Source: DATBLE01 sp963791425
Lineage (GTDB): Bacteria > Actinomycetota > Thermoleophilia > Gaiellales > Gaiellaceae
DNA: 64,000 bases
Direction: 5' to 3'
Assembly (NCBI GenBank): GCA_963791425.1
Contig: CAWBSE010000003.1
Coordinates: 558,001-622,000, forward strand
Shown one piece after another: positions 49,630 to 58,615 of the stretch (positions are counted from its first letter, which is position 1; every line of letters begins with the position of its first letter). The notes under the pieces were generated by a model. That model was given only the letters and a program-made list of their open reading frames with translations. It was not told the origin of the DNA and did not search any database. The position numbers and the translations under genes were made by a program.

Positions 49630-50552
49630 GTAACGCACTGCCCGGTGAACACCGCCGGCGTCCCGTGGCAGAACGTGCTCGCGCTCCGGCGGAAGGGTGT
49701 CGACGCCCGGCTCGTCGTCTTCGAGCGCTACAAGCTCCACCCCGAGGCCGACGAGTCGCTCGACCGGCACGGCGGGCTCGTCCGGCAGCAGCTGACCCAG
49801 TGGAGCGCGTTCACGCGGCTGCTCCGCCACACCGACGTCTTCCACTTCTACTTCGGGCTGACGCTCGTACCGAAATCCCTGCAATTCCCGCTCTTACGCG
49901 CCAAACGGAAGAAGTCGGTGATGCACTTCCTCGGCTCGGACATCCGCGGCAAGCCCCCGAGCGAGCTCGCCTGGGCGCAGAAGGCGGGCGCGCGGATCGT
50001 CGGCTCGTACGACGCGATCCGCTGGGTGCCCGACGCCGAGGTCGTCCCGCCGGGCATCGACCTCGCGCGAGTACACGCCGCAGCCCGCCCACCGACCGGC
50101 CGAGGCCCGTCGTCGTCCACGCCCCGTCCAGCCGCCGCCGCAAGGGCACCGAGCACGTGATCGCCGCCTGCGAGCAGCTGCCCGTCGACCTGCAGATCGT
50201 CGAGGGCCTGCACCACGACGAGGCGCGCAAGCTCTACGAGGACGCCGACATCGTCGTCGACCAGCTGAACGCCGGCTGGTACGGCCTGTTCGCGATCGAG
50301 GCGATGGCGCTCGGCAAGCCGGTCGTCACGTTCCTGCACGACGAGGCGGTCGCCCGCACCGAGGACGCGTTCGGGACGACCGTGCCGATCGTCTCCGCGA
50401 CGGCCGAGACGCTCGCCGCCAAGCTCCGTCCGCTCGTCGAGGACGCCGCCTACCGCCGCCGCGTCGGCGAGGCGAGCCGCGCGTACGTCGAGCGCGTCCA
50501 CGACATCGAGACGGTCGCCGACCGCCTGCTCGACATCTACGCTCGGCTCTAG
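49612..50552 (+). CDS. GT-B glycosyltransferase (one frame change), possibly fused to the upstream ATP-grasp
   Basis: A GT4-like protein of about 310 residues. The N-terminal part reads VTHCPVNTAGVPWQNVLALR, then KSVMHFLGSDIRGKPPSELA, YDAIRWVPDAEVVPPGIDLA. After a frame change near 50085 come RPVVVHAPSSRRRKGTEHVI, EGLHHDEARKLYEDADIVVD and the donor motif GLFAIEAMALGKPVVTFLHD. The GTG at 49612 is a possible separate start, but no stop separates it from the ATP-grasp. Its stop is followed after 2 nt by the Wzx-type flippase. Confidence 0.75.
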
Positions 50553-50554
50553 AG

Positions 50555-51991
50555 ATGGCCCCCCTCGGCGCGCAGGTCAAGCGGCTCGGCAAGCACACCG
50601 CCGTGTACGGCCTCGGTGGGCTCGTCTCGCGGATCCTCGCCGTCCTCCTTCTCCCGCTCTACACGCACTACCTCGGCCCGCGCGGCTTCGGCAAGATCGA
50701 GACGATCGTCGCGCTGACGACGGTGCTCGTGATCGTCCTGCGGTTCGGGATCTCGAGCGCCTTCTTCCGCTTCTACTTCGACACCAAGGACGACGCCCAG
50801 CGGACGCTCGTCGTCCGAACCTCGTTCTGGTTCACGATGGTGATGGCGACCGCGGGTCTGATCGTCGGCTTCATCCTCGCCGAGCCGATCTCCCACGCGC
50901 TCAGTCTCGGGAACGACCCGTGGCTCGTCCGCGCCGCGTTCGTCGGGCTCTGGGCGCAGATGAACTACGAGCAGCTGACGTCGCTCTTTCGCGTCGAGGA
51001 GCGCTCGACCCAGTTCGTGGTCGCCAGCCTCGCGAACGTGCTGATCACGGTCGGGATGACGGTGCTGCTCGTCGTCGGCCTGCACAAGGGCCCGACCGGC
51101 GCGGTCGTCGGCAACTTCATCGGGACGCTCTGCGTCTACCTCGTCCTGCTCGTCTACCGCCGCTACCAGCTCGGGCTGCAGTTCTCGCGCAGCCTCCTCC
51201 GCGAGATGAACCGCTTCGGGATGCCGCTCGTCCCGTCGGCGCTGGCGCTCTGGGCGATCAACTTCATCGACCGGATCTTCATCGCGCAGTACAAGGGCCA
51301 GGCCGAGGTCGGCGTCTACTCGGTGGCGGTGCGGATCTCGTCGGCGGTCGTGTTCCTGATGATCGCGTTCCGGCTCGCCTGGCCCGCGTTCGCGTACTCG
51401 ATCGAGGACGACGGGGAGGCGAAGCGGACGTACTCGTTCGTGCTCACGTACCTGCTGTTCATCTGCTCGTGGATCTCGCTCACGCTCGGCGTGCTCGCGC
51501 CGTGGCTCGTCCACCTGCTCGCACGCGGTCCCGGATTCGCCCGCGCCGCCGACGCCGTCGCGCTGCTCTCGTTCGCCGCCACCGCCTACGCCGGCTACAC
51601 GGTCGTCGCGATCGGGATCGGCCGCGCGCGCCAGACGCAGTTCAACTGGGTGGTCAGCGGCGTCGCCGCCCTCGTCAACATCGGCCTGAACTTCGCGCTG
51701 ATCCCGACCTACGGAATGATGGGCGCCGCGGTCTCGACGCTCGCCGCGTACCTGACGCTCTTCTTCGGGATGGTGTTCAACTCGACCCGCGTCTTCCCGG
51801 TCGCCTACCAGTGGCGTCGCGTCGGGACCCTCACCGGCGTCGCCGTCGCGCTGACGGTCGCCGGCAGCGTCCCGCACGTCCCGCTGGCGGTCGCCATCCT
51901 GATCGCGCTCGCCTACCCGGTCGTGCTGCTACCGCTTGGCTTCTACCTGCCCGCCGAGCGCCGCCGCCTCCGCGCGCTCGTCCGCGTCTGA
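50555..51991 (+). CDS. Wzx-type lipid-linked oligosaccharide flippase
   Basis: A 478-residue polysaccharide-biosynthesis (MOP superfamily) exporter with about 12-14 helices. The N-terminal segment is GKHTAVYGLGGLVSRILAVLLLPLYT, typical of Wzx proteins. Further family features are YLGPRGFGKIETIVALTTVL, FGMPLVPSALALWAINFIDR and the last helices with VAILIALAYPVVLLPLGF. It should flip the undecaprenyl-linked repeat unit. Its 3' end overlaps the converging carbamoyltransferase gene by 63 bp. Confidence 0.9.
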   Translation: MAPLGAQVKRLGKHTAVYGLGGLVSRILAVLLLPLYTHYLGPRGFGKIETIVALTTVLVIVLRFGISSAFFRFYFDTKDDAQRTLVVRTSFWFTMVMATAGLIVGFILAEPISHALSLGNDPWLVRAAFVGLWAQMNYEQLTSLFRVEERSTQFVVASLANVLITVGMTVLLVVGLHKGPTGAVVGNFIGTLCVYLVLLVYRRYQLGLQFSRSLLREMNRFGMPLVPSALALWAINFIDRIFIAQYKGQAEVGVYSVAVRISSAVVFLMIAFRLAWPAFAYSIEDDGEAKRTYSFVLTYLLFICSWISLTLGVLAPWLVHLLARGPGFARAADAVALLSFAATAYAGYTVVAIGIGRARQTQFNWVVSGVAALVNIGLNFALIPTYGMMGAAVSTLAAYLTLFFGMVFNSTRVFPVAYQWRRVGTLTGVAVALTVAGSVPHVPLAVAILIALAYPVVLLPLGFYLPAERRRLRALVRV

Positions 51992-53705
51992 CCGCCGCAC
52001 GACGGAGTTCCCGAGCACCAGCAGGTCCATGCGGGTCTTCTGGAAGGTCTCGACCGCCTGCTGCGGCGTCATCACCACCGGTTCGTTCTCGTTGAACGAC
52101 GTGTTCAGCAGGATCGGCACGCCGGTCAGCCGCTCGAACTCCTTGATCAGCCGGTAGTAGCGCGGACTCGTCGCCTCGGTCACCGTCTGCACGCGGCCGG
52201 TGTCGTCGACGTGGTTGACCGCCGGGATCAGCTCGCGCTTCTCGATGCGCGTCTTGTAGACGAGCACCATGTACGGCGAGGTGTAGTCCTGCTCGAACCA
52301 CTCGCCGGTCGCGTCCGCGAGGATCGACGGGGCGAACGGCCGGAAGTGCTCGCGCTGCTTGATGCGCGCGTTGAGGATGTCCTTCATGTCGGGACGGCGC
52401 GGGTCGGCGACGATCGACCGGTTCCCGAGCGCGCGTGGTCCGTACTCCATCCGGTCCTGGAACCAGCCGACCACGTCCCCGGCCGCGATCCGCTCCGCGA
52501 CGTGCGTGAACAGCTCGTCGTCGTCGAGCCGCACCGACTCGAGTCCCGCGGCGGTCAGCGCCGCGACGCATTCCGCGTCCGAGTACTTCGGCCCCCAGAA
52601 CGCGTGCTCCATGACGAAGCCGCGCGGGTTGCCGAGGCCCTGGTGCCAGACGTGGAGCGCCGCGCCGACCGCGATCCCCGAGTCGCCGGCGGCCGGCTGG
52701 ACGAACACCTCCTCGAACGGCGTCTCCGGCCTGATGCGCCCGTTCGCGACCGCGTTCAGGGCGACGCCGCCGGCGAGACAGATGTTCGGGATCTTCGTGC
52801 GCTCCCAGAGGGCGTTGACCAGGTGGAGGTACGCCTCCTCGAGCATCGCCTGCATCGACGCAGCGACGTCCTCGTGCAGCGCGGTCAGCGCGGAGTCGGG
52901 CTCGCGCGCCGGGCCGAACACCTCCTCCATCCGCTCCGCGTAGAGGATCCCGATCGTCGGCGTGCCGTCGTCCCAGGTCATGTCGACGCCCTCCTTGTGG
53001 TGCCGGAAGTAGTCGAGGCCGAGCTCGAAGACGTCGCCCTTCGGGATGACGATCTTCCGCATCTCGTCCATGAACCGTGGCGCTCCCGTACGGCGCGAGG
53101 CCCATTACCTTGCCCTCGTCCCCGTAGCCCGGGAAGCCGAGCCACTGGGTGACGGCGGTGTAGAAGATCCCGAGCGAGTGCGGGAAGAGGACGCGTTCGA
53201 GGATCGCGAACGACGCGCCGTGCCCCTCGGCGAGCATGGTCGACGCGAAGTCGCCGAAGCCGTCGACCGTGAGGATCGCGGCGTCCTCGAACGGCGACGG
53301 GAAGAACGCGCTGGCGACGTGGGCCTGGTGGTGCTCGACGTTGTGGAACTGCGCGCCGACCCCTGCGCCGAGCGCCGTCTCGAGCTCGCCCTTCACGTCT
53401 TTCACCTTCGAGGCGTTCTCGAAGCGGGCCTTCAGGTACGTCCAGCTGGTGCCGTGCCGGAGGGTGCGCATCGCCTTCGCGCCGAGGTTCGCCTTCGGGT
53501 CGCGGCCGATCGCGACGTGGTCGAGGTCACCCGCCGAGAGCCCCGCCTCGGCCAGGCACCAGGCCGCCGACAGCGCCGGGAACCCCGCGCAGTGCTTGAC
53601 CCGGTTGAAGCGCTCCTCCTCGGCCGCGCAGACGAGCGCGCCGTCGACGACCAGCGCCGCCGCCGCGTCGCCGTGATACGCGTTCAAGCCGAGAATCGCC
53701 GTCAT
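51929..53705 (-). CDS. NodU/CmcH-type carbamoyltransferase (one frame change)
   Basis: About 592 codons. The N-terminal domain has ILGLNAYHGDAAAALVVDGA, EEERFNRVKHCAGFPALSAA, HHQAHVASAFFPSPFEDAAI and VDGFGDFAST. The frame changes near 53073-53083, after GLAPYGSA. The C-terminal part then continues as MDEMRKIVIPKGDVFELGLD, ICLAGGVALNAVANGRI, YGPRALGNRSIVADPRR and VPILLNTSFNENEPVV. These are hallmarks of O-carbamoyltransferases that use carbamoyl phosphate. AGGAGG lies 8 nt before the ATG at 53705. The CarB-like ATP-grasp upstream on the other strand could be linked, but this is speculation. Confidence 0.88.
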
Positions 53706-53718
53706 CCGCAGAGCCTCC

Positions 53719-54444
53719 TCAGCGCGGTTTTCTCAGATGCGCGAGGGAGCCGTAGTCCGTGTGCCAGTAGAGCGCGGGGATGTAGGGCGAGCGGACGACC
53801 TCGACGTCGGTCTCGTCGACGAAGTCGATCACCGCACGCTGAACCGGCCGCCCCGCATTGCAGTCGTGGAAGAGGACGTGGCCACCGGGAGACAGTCTCG
53901 GATAGAGGTTGGCCAGATCCCCGCGAACACCGTCGTAGGAATGATCCCCGTCCACGAAGAGGAGGTCGAACGAGCCGATCTCCGGGAACGGGTCGCGTTG
54001 CGAGTCGCCGGTGAGAAGCGACACGTTCGAGCCGACCCCGTGCTCGGCGAAGTAGCCCTGCAGCTCGTCGTCGGCGCGCGGGCTCAGGTCGATCGACCAG
54101 ATCGGGAGGTCGCTCCTGGCGCACGCGAACATGAACGTCGTGCCGCCCAGCAACCGGCCGACCTCGACGATGCCCTCGTCGGCCAGGGACGCGATCAGAT
54201 AGAGGTACATCGCCTCCCACGGGTCGACGCGGATCATCTCCTCGGGCAGCTCGGAGACCGCCGGCAGCGGGAACTGGCGCGGGTTCGCCTTTGTGCGGCG
54301 ACGCCCGTCCTGCCTGTCCGTCTCGCTCAGCTCGATCGGATCGACATTGCGCGTGCGGAACGAGGCGCCGAAGCGCAGCATGAACTCATGGGCCGCCATC
54401 GGCCGGCCGGCCGTGGGCGCCTGCTGTGCGGGATTCTTGCCCAC
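53719..54444 (-). CDS. SAM-dependent O-methyltransferase-like protein
   Basis: A 241-residue class-I methyltransferase of the Methyltransf_24 kind, seen in sugar O-methyltransferases. It shows MYLYLIASLADEGIVEVGRL (SAM-loop region), IWSIDLSPRADDELQGYFAE, SFDLLFVDGDHSYDGVRGD, and LYPRLSPGGHVLFHDCNAG with the H-D metal or proton relay. The long N-terminus (about 65 residues) is unique. TACAGT (complement of 54452-54457) lies 7 nt before the GTG at 54444. It leads a two-gene unit with the carbamoyltransferase. Confidence 0.8.
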   Translation of the reverse strand: MGKNPAQQAPTAGRPMAAHEFMLRFGASFRTRNVDPIELSETDRQDGRRRTKANPRQFPLPAVSELPEEMIRVDPWEAMYLYLIASLADEGIVEVGRLLGGTTFMFACARSDLPIWSIDLSPRADDELQGYFAEHGVGSNVSLLTGDSQRDPFPEIGSFDLLFVDGDHSYDGVRGDLANLYPRLSPGGHVLFHDCNAGRPVQRAVIDFVDETDVEVVRSPYIPALYWHTDYGSLAHLRKPR

Positions 54445-54451
54445 GAGCCCG

Positions 54452-54457
54452 ACTGTA
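54452..54457 (-). promoter_or_regulatory. TACAGT -10 box for the methyltransferase-carbamoyltransferase unit
   Basis: TACAGT lies 7 nt before the GTG at 54444; leaderless-type. Confidence 0.55.
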
Positions 54458-54481
54458 CCGAGTCGGCGTAACGTCTCGCCG

Positions 54482-54514
54482 GGTTGCTCTTACGCTTCTC
54501 TCAGGTTGCTCTTA
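54482..54514 (+). promoter_or_regulatory. Direct repeats upstream of htrA, candidate response-regulator site
   Basis: GGTTGCTCTTA occurs at 54482-54492 and again at 54504-54514, 22 bp apart (two helical turns), with TCTCAGG and GCTCAGG tetrads interleaved. OmpR/PhoB-type regulators bind such tandem sites, and HtrA genes of actinobacteria are known targets of envelope-stress two-component systems. No regulator gene is in the window. Confidence 0.5.
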
Positions 54515-54573
54515 GAGACTGCTCAGGTGCCGCTGGTCCCCTGCGTGGGTATCCCCGTGGACGAAAGGACGAC

Positions 54574-55623
54574 ATGACTCGCATCTTCGCTCTCAGTGCC
54601 GCACTCCTCGCCGCCGCGGCCGTGGGCATTGCTTCGTACGCAGCTCTGGACAACGGCGGCGGCTCCAAGACCATCGTTCGCGAGGTGACCGTCTCCGGCG
54701 GAACGCCGACCGCGTCGACCTCGACCTCCGACTCGTCGGTCACCGGCGTGTACCAGGGCGCCCACAAGGGCGTCGTCACGATCACGGTCGACACCTCGAG
54801 CTCCCCGTACGGCGGCCAGGCGACGGCCCAGGGCTCCGGCTTCGTCACCGACGGCGCCGGCCACGTCGTCACCAACGAGCACGTCGTCGAGGGCGCGAAC
54901 GCGATCTCCGTGAAGTTCTGGAACGGCGCGACCTACAAGGCGACGCTCGTCGGCACCGACCCCTCCACCGACGTCGCCGTGATCAGGCTGGTCAACGCAC
55001 CGGCCTCGATGCTCCACCCGATCGCGCTCGGCAACTCCAGCGCTCTGCAGGTCGGCCAGGAGGTCGTCGCGATCGGCAGCCCGTACGGGCTCCCGGAGAC
55101 CGTCACCTCCGGCATCGTCAGCGCTCTGCACCGTGAGATCACGGCGCCGAACAACTTCACGATCGCCGACTCGATCCAGACCGACGCCGCGATCAACCAC
55201 GGCAACTCGGGCGGCCCGCTGCTGAACCTGGCCGGCCAGGTCGTCGGGATCAACGCCCAGATCAAGAGCGACTCGAACGACAGCAACGGCCTCGGATTCG
55301 CGATTCCGTCGAACACCGTGCGCTCGATCGTCGGGCAGCTGCTCGCGAACGGGAACGTCCGCCACGCGTACCTCGGCGTCGGCATCGCGACCGCCCAGGG
55401 CGGCGTGCAGCTGACGCAGGTTCGCGCGTCCACGCCTGCCTCGCGGGCGGGCCTGCAGACCGGCGACGTGGTCGTCCGGCTGAACGGCCAGAAGGTGACG
55501 AACGCGGCCGAGCTGAGCCAGGCGATCGACGCCAAGCGGCCCGGCGACAAGGTCACGATCACGTACACCCGCAACGGCTCGACGCACATCACGACCGTCA
55601 CGCTCGGCGTCCGGCCCTCCTAG
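54574..55623 (+). CDS. HtrA/DegP-type serine protease with PDZ domain
   Basis: A 349-residue S1C protease. An N-terminal hydrophobic signal or anchor (FALSAALLAAAAVGIASYAA) is followed by a serine/threonine-rich linker. The trypsin-like domain has H103 (VVTNEHVVEG), D133 (STDVAVIRL) and S212 (INHGNSGGPLLN). The PDZ domain spans about residues 256-345 (HAYLGVGIATAQGG, GLQTGDVVVRLNGQ). It should degrade or refold damaged envelope proteins outside the membrane. An AAAGGA ribosome binding site precedes the ATG. Upstream direct repeats suggest stress control. Confidence 0.93.
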   Translation: MTRIFALSAALLAAAAVGIASYAALDNGGGSKTIVREVTVSGGTPTASTSTSDSSVTGVYQGAHKGVVTITVDTSSSPYGGQATAQGSGFVTDGAGHVVTNEHVVEGANAISVKFWNGATYKATLVGTDPSTDVAVIRLVNAPASMLHPIALGNSSALQVGQEVVAIGSPYGLPETVTSGIVSALHREITAPNNFTIADSIQTDAAINHGNSGGPLLNLAGQVVGINAQIKSDSNDSNGLGFAIPSNTVRSIVGQLLANGNVRHAYLGVGIATAQGGVQLTQVRASTPASRAGLQTGDVVVRLNGQKVTNAAELSQAIDAKRPGDKVTITYTRNGSTHITTVTLGVRPS

Positions 55624-55641
55624 TCCCTCCCTCTTCTCCTG

Positions 55642-56747
55642 CTACGACGCGGCCTCTTCGGGGGCCGCGTCGTGCTTCGCCTTCCGCTTCTCCTTCTGCT
55701 CCTTCGCCTGCTCCTTCGCATCGGAGTAGGAGTCCTTCACGAGCTTGGATCCGCCTTTCCAGCCGAACACGATGCAGACCAGGATCAGGGCGAAGACGAC
55801 GTTGAAGGCGGTCGTGATCAGCTGCTGGCCAAGTGAGTAGGCAGTCGCCGTCTCCGTGCTCGTGTAGCTCGACGAGCGCGAACGAGTTGAACGCCTGGTT
55901 GACGCCGACGCCGCCGGGCGTGACCGAGAGGATGTTCGCCAGCTGGTTCGAGCCGAGGACGGACATCACCGAGCCGAACGTGACGGGGATGCTGTACGCG
56001 AGGAGGAAGACGATGATCACCATCACCTTGCAGATGTAGCCGCCGATCTGCGGAATGAGCACCGTCGTCCAGTAGGCATGCCAGTCACCGAGGATCGCGG
56101 CACCCTGCCTGCGCCTTGGCCCACATCTTCTTGAACCACGCCCAGAACGACCGCAGCAGCACGAAGATCAGGAACCCGCAGCCGAGGACGATCACCGCGA
56201 TCAGGATCCCGTGGCCGGAGATCGCATCCCAGATCCCACCGAACTGGAAGGTGAACGAGCCTGCGACCGCGGCGAAGAGGTAGATGTAGATGAACGTCCC
56301 GATCACGAAGTAGAAGATCTTCTGGACGACGTACCCGGCCAGCACGCCCGGGAAGTTGCAGGACTCGATGATCGCGATGTACATCAGCAGCGTCACGAGC
56401 GTCCCGATGTTGGCGGGCAGGAAGTTGTTCAGCGCGACGCCGGTCGCGTACGACGCGAGGACGGGCATGAACGTCACCTGGCCGCGGTACGCGTAGTTGA
56501 GGATCCCGAACCAGCCGAGGGCGGTCAGCGTGGTCTGGAGCCCCTGGAAGATGCAGCCGACGATGATGTAGCCGATCGAGATGTCGGTGACCGTGTTCCA
56601 GAGCTCGGTCAGCCAGCCCCAGACGTCCACACCGCAGACGCGCAGGAACGCGAGCGTGACGACGACGGCGACGATCCAGGCCGCGATCCGGATGAGCCGG
56701 TGGTGGACCGGCTCGCGCCCGGGTGCCGGTGTCGCCGCGGCCGTCAT
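55642..56747 (-). CDS. UPF0104/lysylphosphatidylglycerol synthase TM-region family protein, copy 2 (two frame changes)
   Basis: The ATG at 56747 overlaps the DedA stop. The protein has about eight helices with VTFMPVLASYATGVALNNFL, PANIGTLVTLLMYIAII, and a later QLANILSVTPGGVGVNQAFN block that matches the second conserved region of the family. Frame changes near 56105 and 55860 are needed. With them the gene ends naturally as YSLGQQLITTAFNVVFALIL and a lysine-glutamate-rich tail (DAKEQAKEQKEKRKAKHDAA) at TAG 55642. A flippase-like or membrane-remodelling role is the family guess. It is probably co-transcribed with DedA. Confidence 0.7.
55644..55673. terminator. Strong stem-loop between convergent genes, likely bidirectional terminator
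   Basis: ACGACGCGGCC (55644-55654) and GGCCGCGTCGT (55663-55673) form a perfect 11-bp stem with an 8-nt loop. It lies 20 nt after the htrA stop and covers the last codons of the converging UPF0104 gene. There is no U-tract, but GC-only hairpins are common terminators in high-GC bacteria. Confidence 0.6.
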
Positions 56748-57453
56748 GTCGCCTCCGCGACCGCACCGGACTGGTGCCGGCGGTGCCTGACGACGATGAA
56801 GATCGCCGCGATCGCAGCGGTCGTGATCAGCCCGGAGATGATCACCGACGCCAGCGGGAAGTCCTCGAGCGTGGTCGCGACCAGGTAGGCGAGCCCGCAG
56901 GTGTAGACCGACCAGGCCACACCGCCGATCGTCGACCAGAGCAGGAACTTGGGATAGGGGTACTGGGACAGCCCCATCGTCGCGTTGACGACGAAGCGCA
57001 GCCCGGGGACGTACCGCCCGAGGACGATCAGCATCGGCGCGCTCGAGCCCATGAAGTCGAGTGCCATCGTCACCTTCTCGTTCTGCTTCGCCTTTTCGAT
57101 CTGCGGCTCGATGCGCTTCCGGGAGCCGCGGGCGATCCAGTAGAGCGTCGAGTCGCCGACGACCGCGCCGAGCGCCCCCGCGAGCATGACCAGGCCGAGG
57201 TCGAGTTGCCCGTTGGCGGCGAGGGTGGACGCCGCGTTGAGCGTCGTCTCGCCGGGCAGGATCGGACAGATCGCGTCGCCGAAGACGAGCAGGAAGATCG
57301 CCAGATACGACCAGTCGCCCGCGGCCTCCGTGATCGAGCCGAAGAGGTCGTGGCCGGCCGAGCAGGTGCAGCACGAGCGCGGCCACTGCGACCAGGGCGA
57401 TCACCGGTGACGGTCCAGAAGACGATGCGGTGAGTGCGGCCGTGCGCTCGCAT
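56744..57453 (-). CDS. DedA-family membrane protein (two frame changes)
   Basis: After correction of shifts near 57355 and 57407, this is a roughly 236-residue DedA (SNARE-associated) protein. It starts at MRAHGRTHRIVFWT, continues VIALVAVAALVLHLLG, then LFGSITEAAGDWSYLAIFLL and FGDAICPILPGETTLNAAST (the E-x-x-x-P-x-P-G-E type motif). Next come GAVVGDSTLYWIARGSRKRI and PMLIVLGRYVPGLRFVVNA, the conserved G-R-Y-x-P-G-x-R motif. DedA proteins are lipid or undecaprenyl phosphate transporters, which would suit a glycan locus. The start has no good TAnnnT or SD signal. Confidence 0.8.
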
Positions 57454-57566
57454 GGCGCGTAGTCTCGCCTCCCGGGCGGCATACCACAACCGCACGCGGC
57501 GTACGTCAACGACGATCCGTGATCGTCCGAACGCGAATCGCGGACGACCGGTCGGTGCCGGCGGCC

Positions 57567-57572
57567 TATGCT
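57567..57572 (+). promoter_or_regulatory. TATGCT -10 box for the gene at 57580
   Basis: TATGCT lies 7 nt before the GTG at 57580, leaderless-type. The 126-bp gap between this gene and dedA otherwise shows no clear signals. Confidence 0.5.
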
Positions 57573-57579
57573 CGGCGCG

Positions 57580-58035
57580 GTGGGCAGCCCGTCGGACTTC
57601 GACTTCTGGCTCGGCACGTGGCGTGCGTCCTGGGGCGACGAGGGAGCCCACGGCACGAACACGATCACGAAGGAGTACGGCGACCGCGTCGTCTACGAGC
57701 GCTTCGACGGCCGCCCGGGCGCCGACTTCACCGGAATGAGCGTGTCGGTCTTCGACGCGCAGGCCGACTGCTGGCGCCAGACCTGGGTCGACGACCAGGG
57801 CAACTACTTCGACCTGACCGGCGAATTCGAGAACGGCGAGATGACACTGCTCTGCCGGGACACGTACCGGATGCGCTTCTTCGACATCGCCGACGCGTCG
57901 TTCAGCTGGACGTGGGAGCGCCGCGCGGGTGACGACTGGGAGCTGCTCTGGGCGATCGCGTACGAACGGCTCGCGGCGCCTAGGCCACGACGCGGTACAC
58001 CTGGAACACCTCGGCGTACTCGCGGTTCACGTTGA
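57580..58035 (+). CDS. DUF1579-like conserved protein
   Basis: A 151-residue protein with a DFDFWLGTWRASWGDEGA opening and alternating strand-like blocks (VVYERFDGRPGADFTGMSV, CWRQTWVDDQGNYFDLTGEF, MTLLCRDTYRMRFFDIADAS, FSWTWERRAGDDWELLWAIA). This fits the small beta-barrel families around DUF1579 that have no known activity. The TATGCT box makes the GTG at 57580 the likely start, although an ATG 11 nt upstream exists in the same frame. The last 20 residues run over the converging deacetylase gene by 56 bp and look non-native, so a frame change near 57980 is possible. Confidence 0.6.
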   Translation: MGSPSDFDFWLGTWRASWGDEGAHGTNTITKEYGDRVVYERFDGRPGADFTGMSVSVFDAQADCWRQTWVDDQGNYFDLTGEFENGEMTLLCRDTYRMRFFDIADASFSWTWERRAGDDWELLWAIAYERLAAPRPRRGTPGTPRRTRGSR

Positions 58036-58615
58036 TCCCGTGCGTGCGGGCGACGTTCCAGATGTACTCCGGATCGGCGTACCGGCGGTGCTGCTGCGAC
58101 GCGTACCGCTCCAGCGCCGCCGCCTTCTTCTCGATGTGCGACCTGTCCAGCGCCGAGTACCACTGGTACGAGAAGTCGAAGTTGTTCCAGGGGATCTCGT
58201 AGCCGAGGATCGTCGTCCGCTTGAAGGCGCGCAGGCCCTCGGCGGCGATCACCTGGTGGTCCTGGTGGACGTCGTGGAGCGACGGCTGGAACACGGCGTC
58301 GGGCTTCCAGTCCTCCCAGAGCGCGACGAGGAGCTCGAGGATGTCCTGGCGGCGGTCCGGGAACGTCCGCACCTCGAAGTCGTGGACGGTCAGGTTCGCC
58401 TCGGGGATCCCGAGCTCGGCGGTCGCCTCGCGCACCTCGCGCGCCAGCGTGTCGGGCGCGAACCCGGGCGGCAGCGACCGCGTCGCGATCGAGAACGCGA
58501 CGTAGCGGACGTCGGCGCCGCCCTCGACGAGGCGCGCCATCGTCCCGCCGCAGCCGAACTCGCCGTCGTCGGTGTGCGGGGCGAGCACGAGCACGCGCTT
58601 CCAGGCCTCGATCAT
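57980..58615 (-). CDS. LmbE/PIG-L-type N-deacetylase
   Basis: A 211-residue zinc-dependent deacetylase-like protein. It shows VLVLAPHTDDGEFGCGGTMARL (the usual A-H-P-D-D reads A-P-H-T-D-D), the second zinc motif in PSLHDVHQDHQVIAAEGLRA, and YEIPWNNFDFSYQWYSALD. Relatives deacetylate N-acetylglucosaminyl lipids or intermediates such as mycothiol precursors. In this locus it may deacetylate an amino sugar. It overlaps the upstream ligase gene by ATGA. Confidence 0.85.
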   Translation of the reverse strand: MIEAWKRVLVLAPHTDDGEFGCGGTMARLVEGGADVRYVAFSIATRSLPPGFAPDTLAREVREATAELGIPEANLTVHDFEVRTFPDRRQDILELLVALWEDWKPDAVFQPSLHDVHQDHQVIAAEGLRAFKRTTILGYEIPWNNFDFSYQWYSALDRSHIEKKAAALERYASQQHRRYADPEYIWNVARTHGINVNREYAEVFQVYRVVA

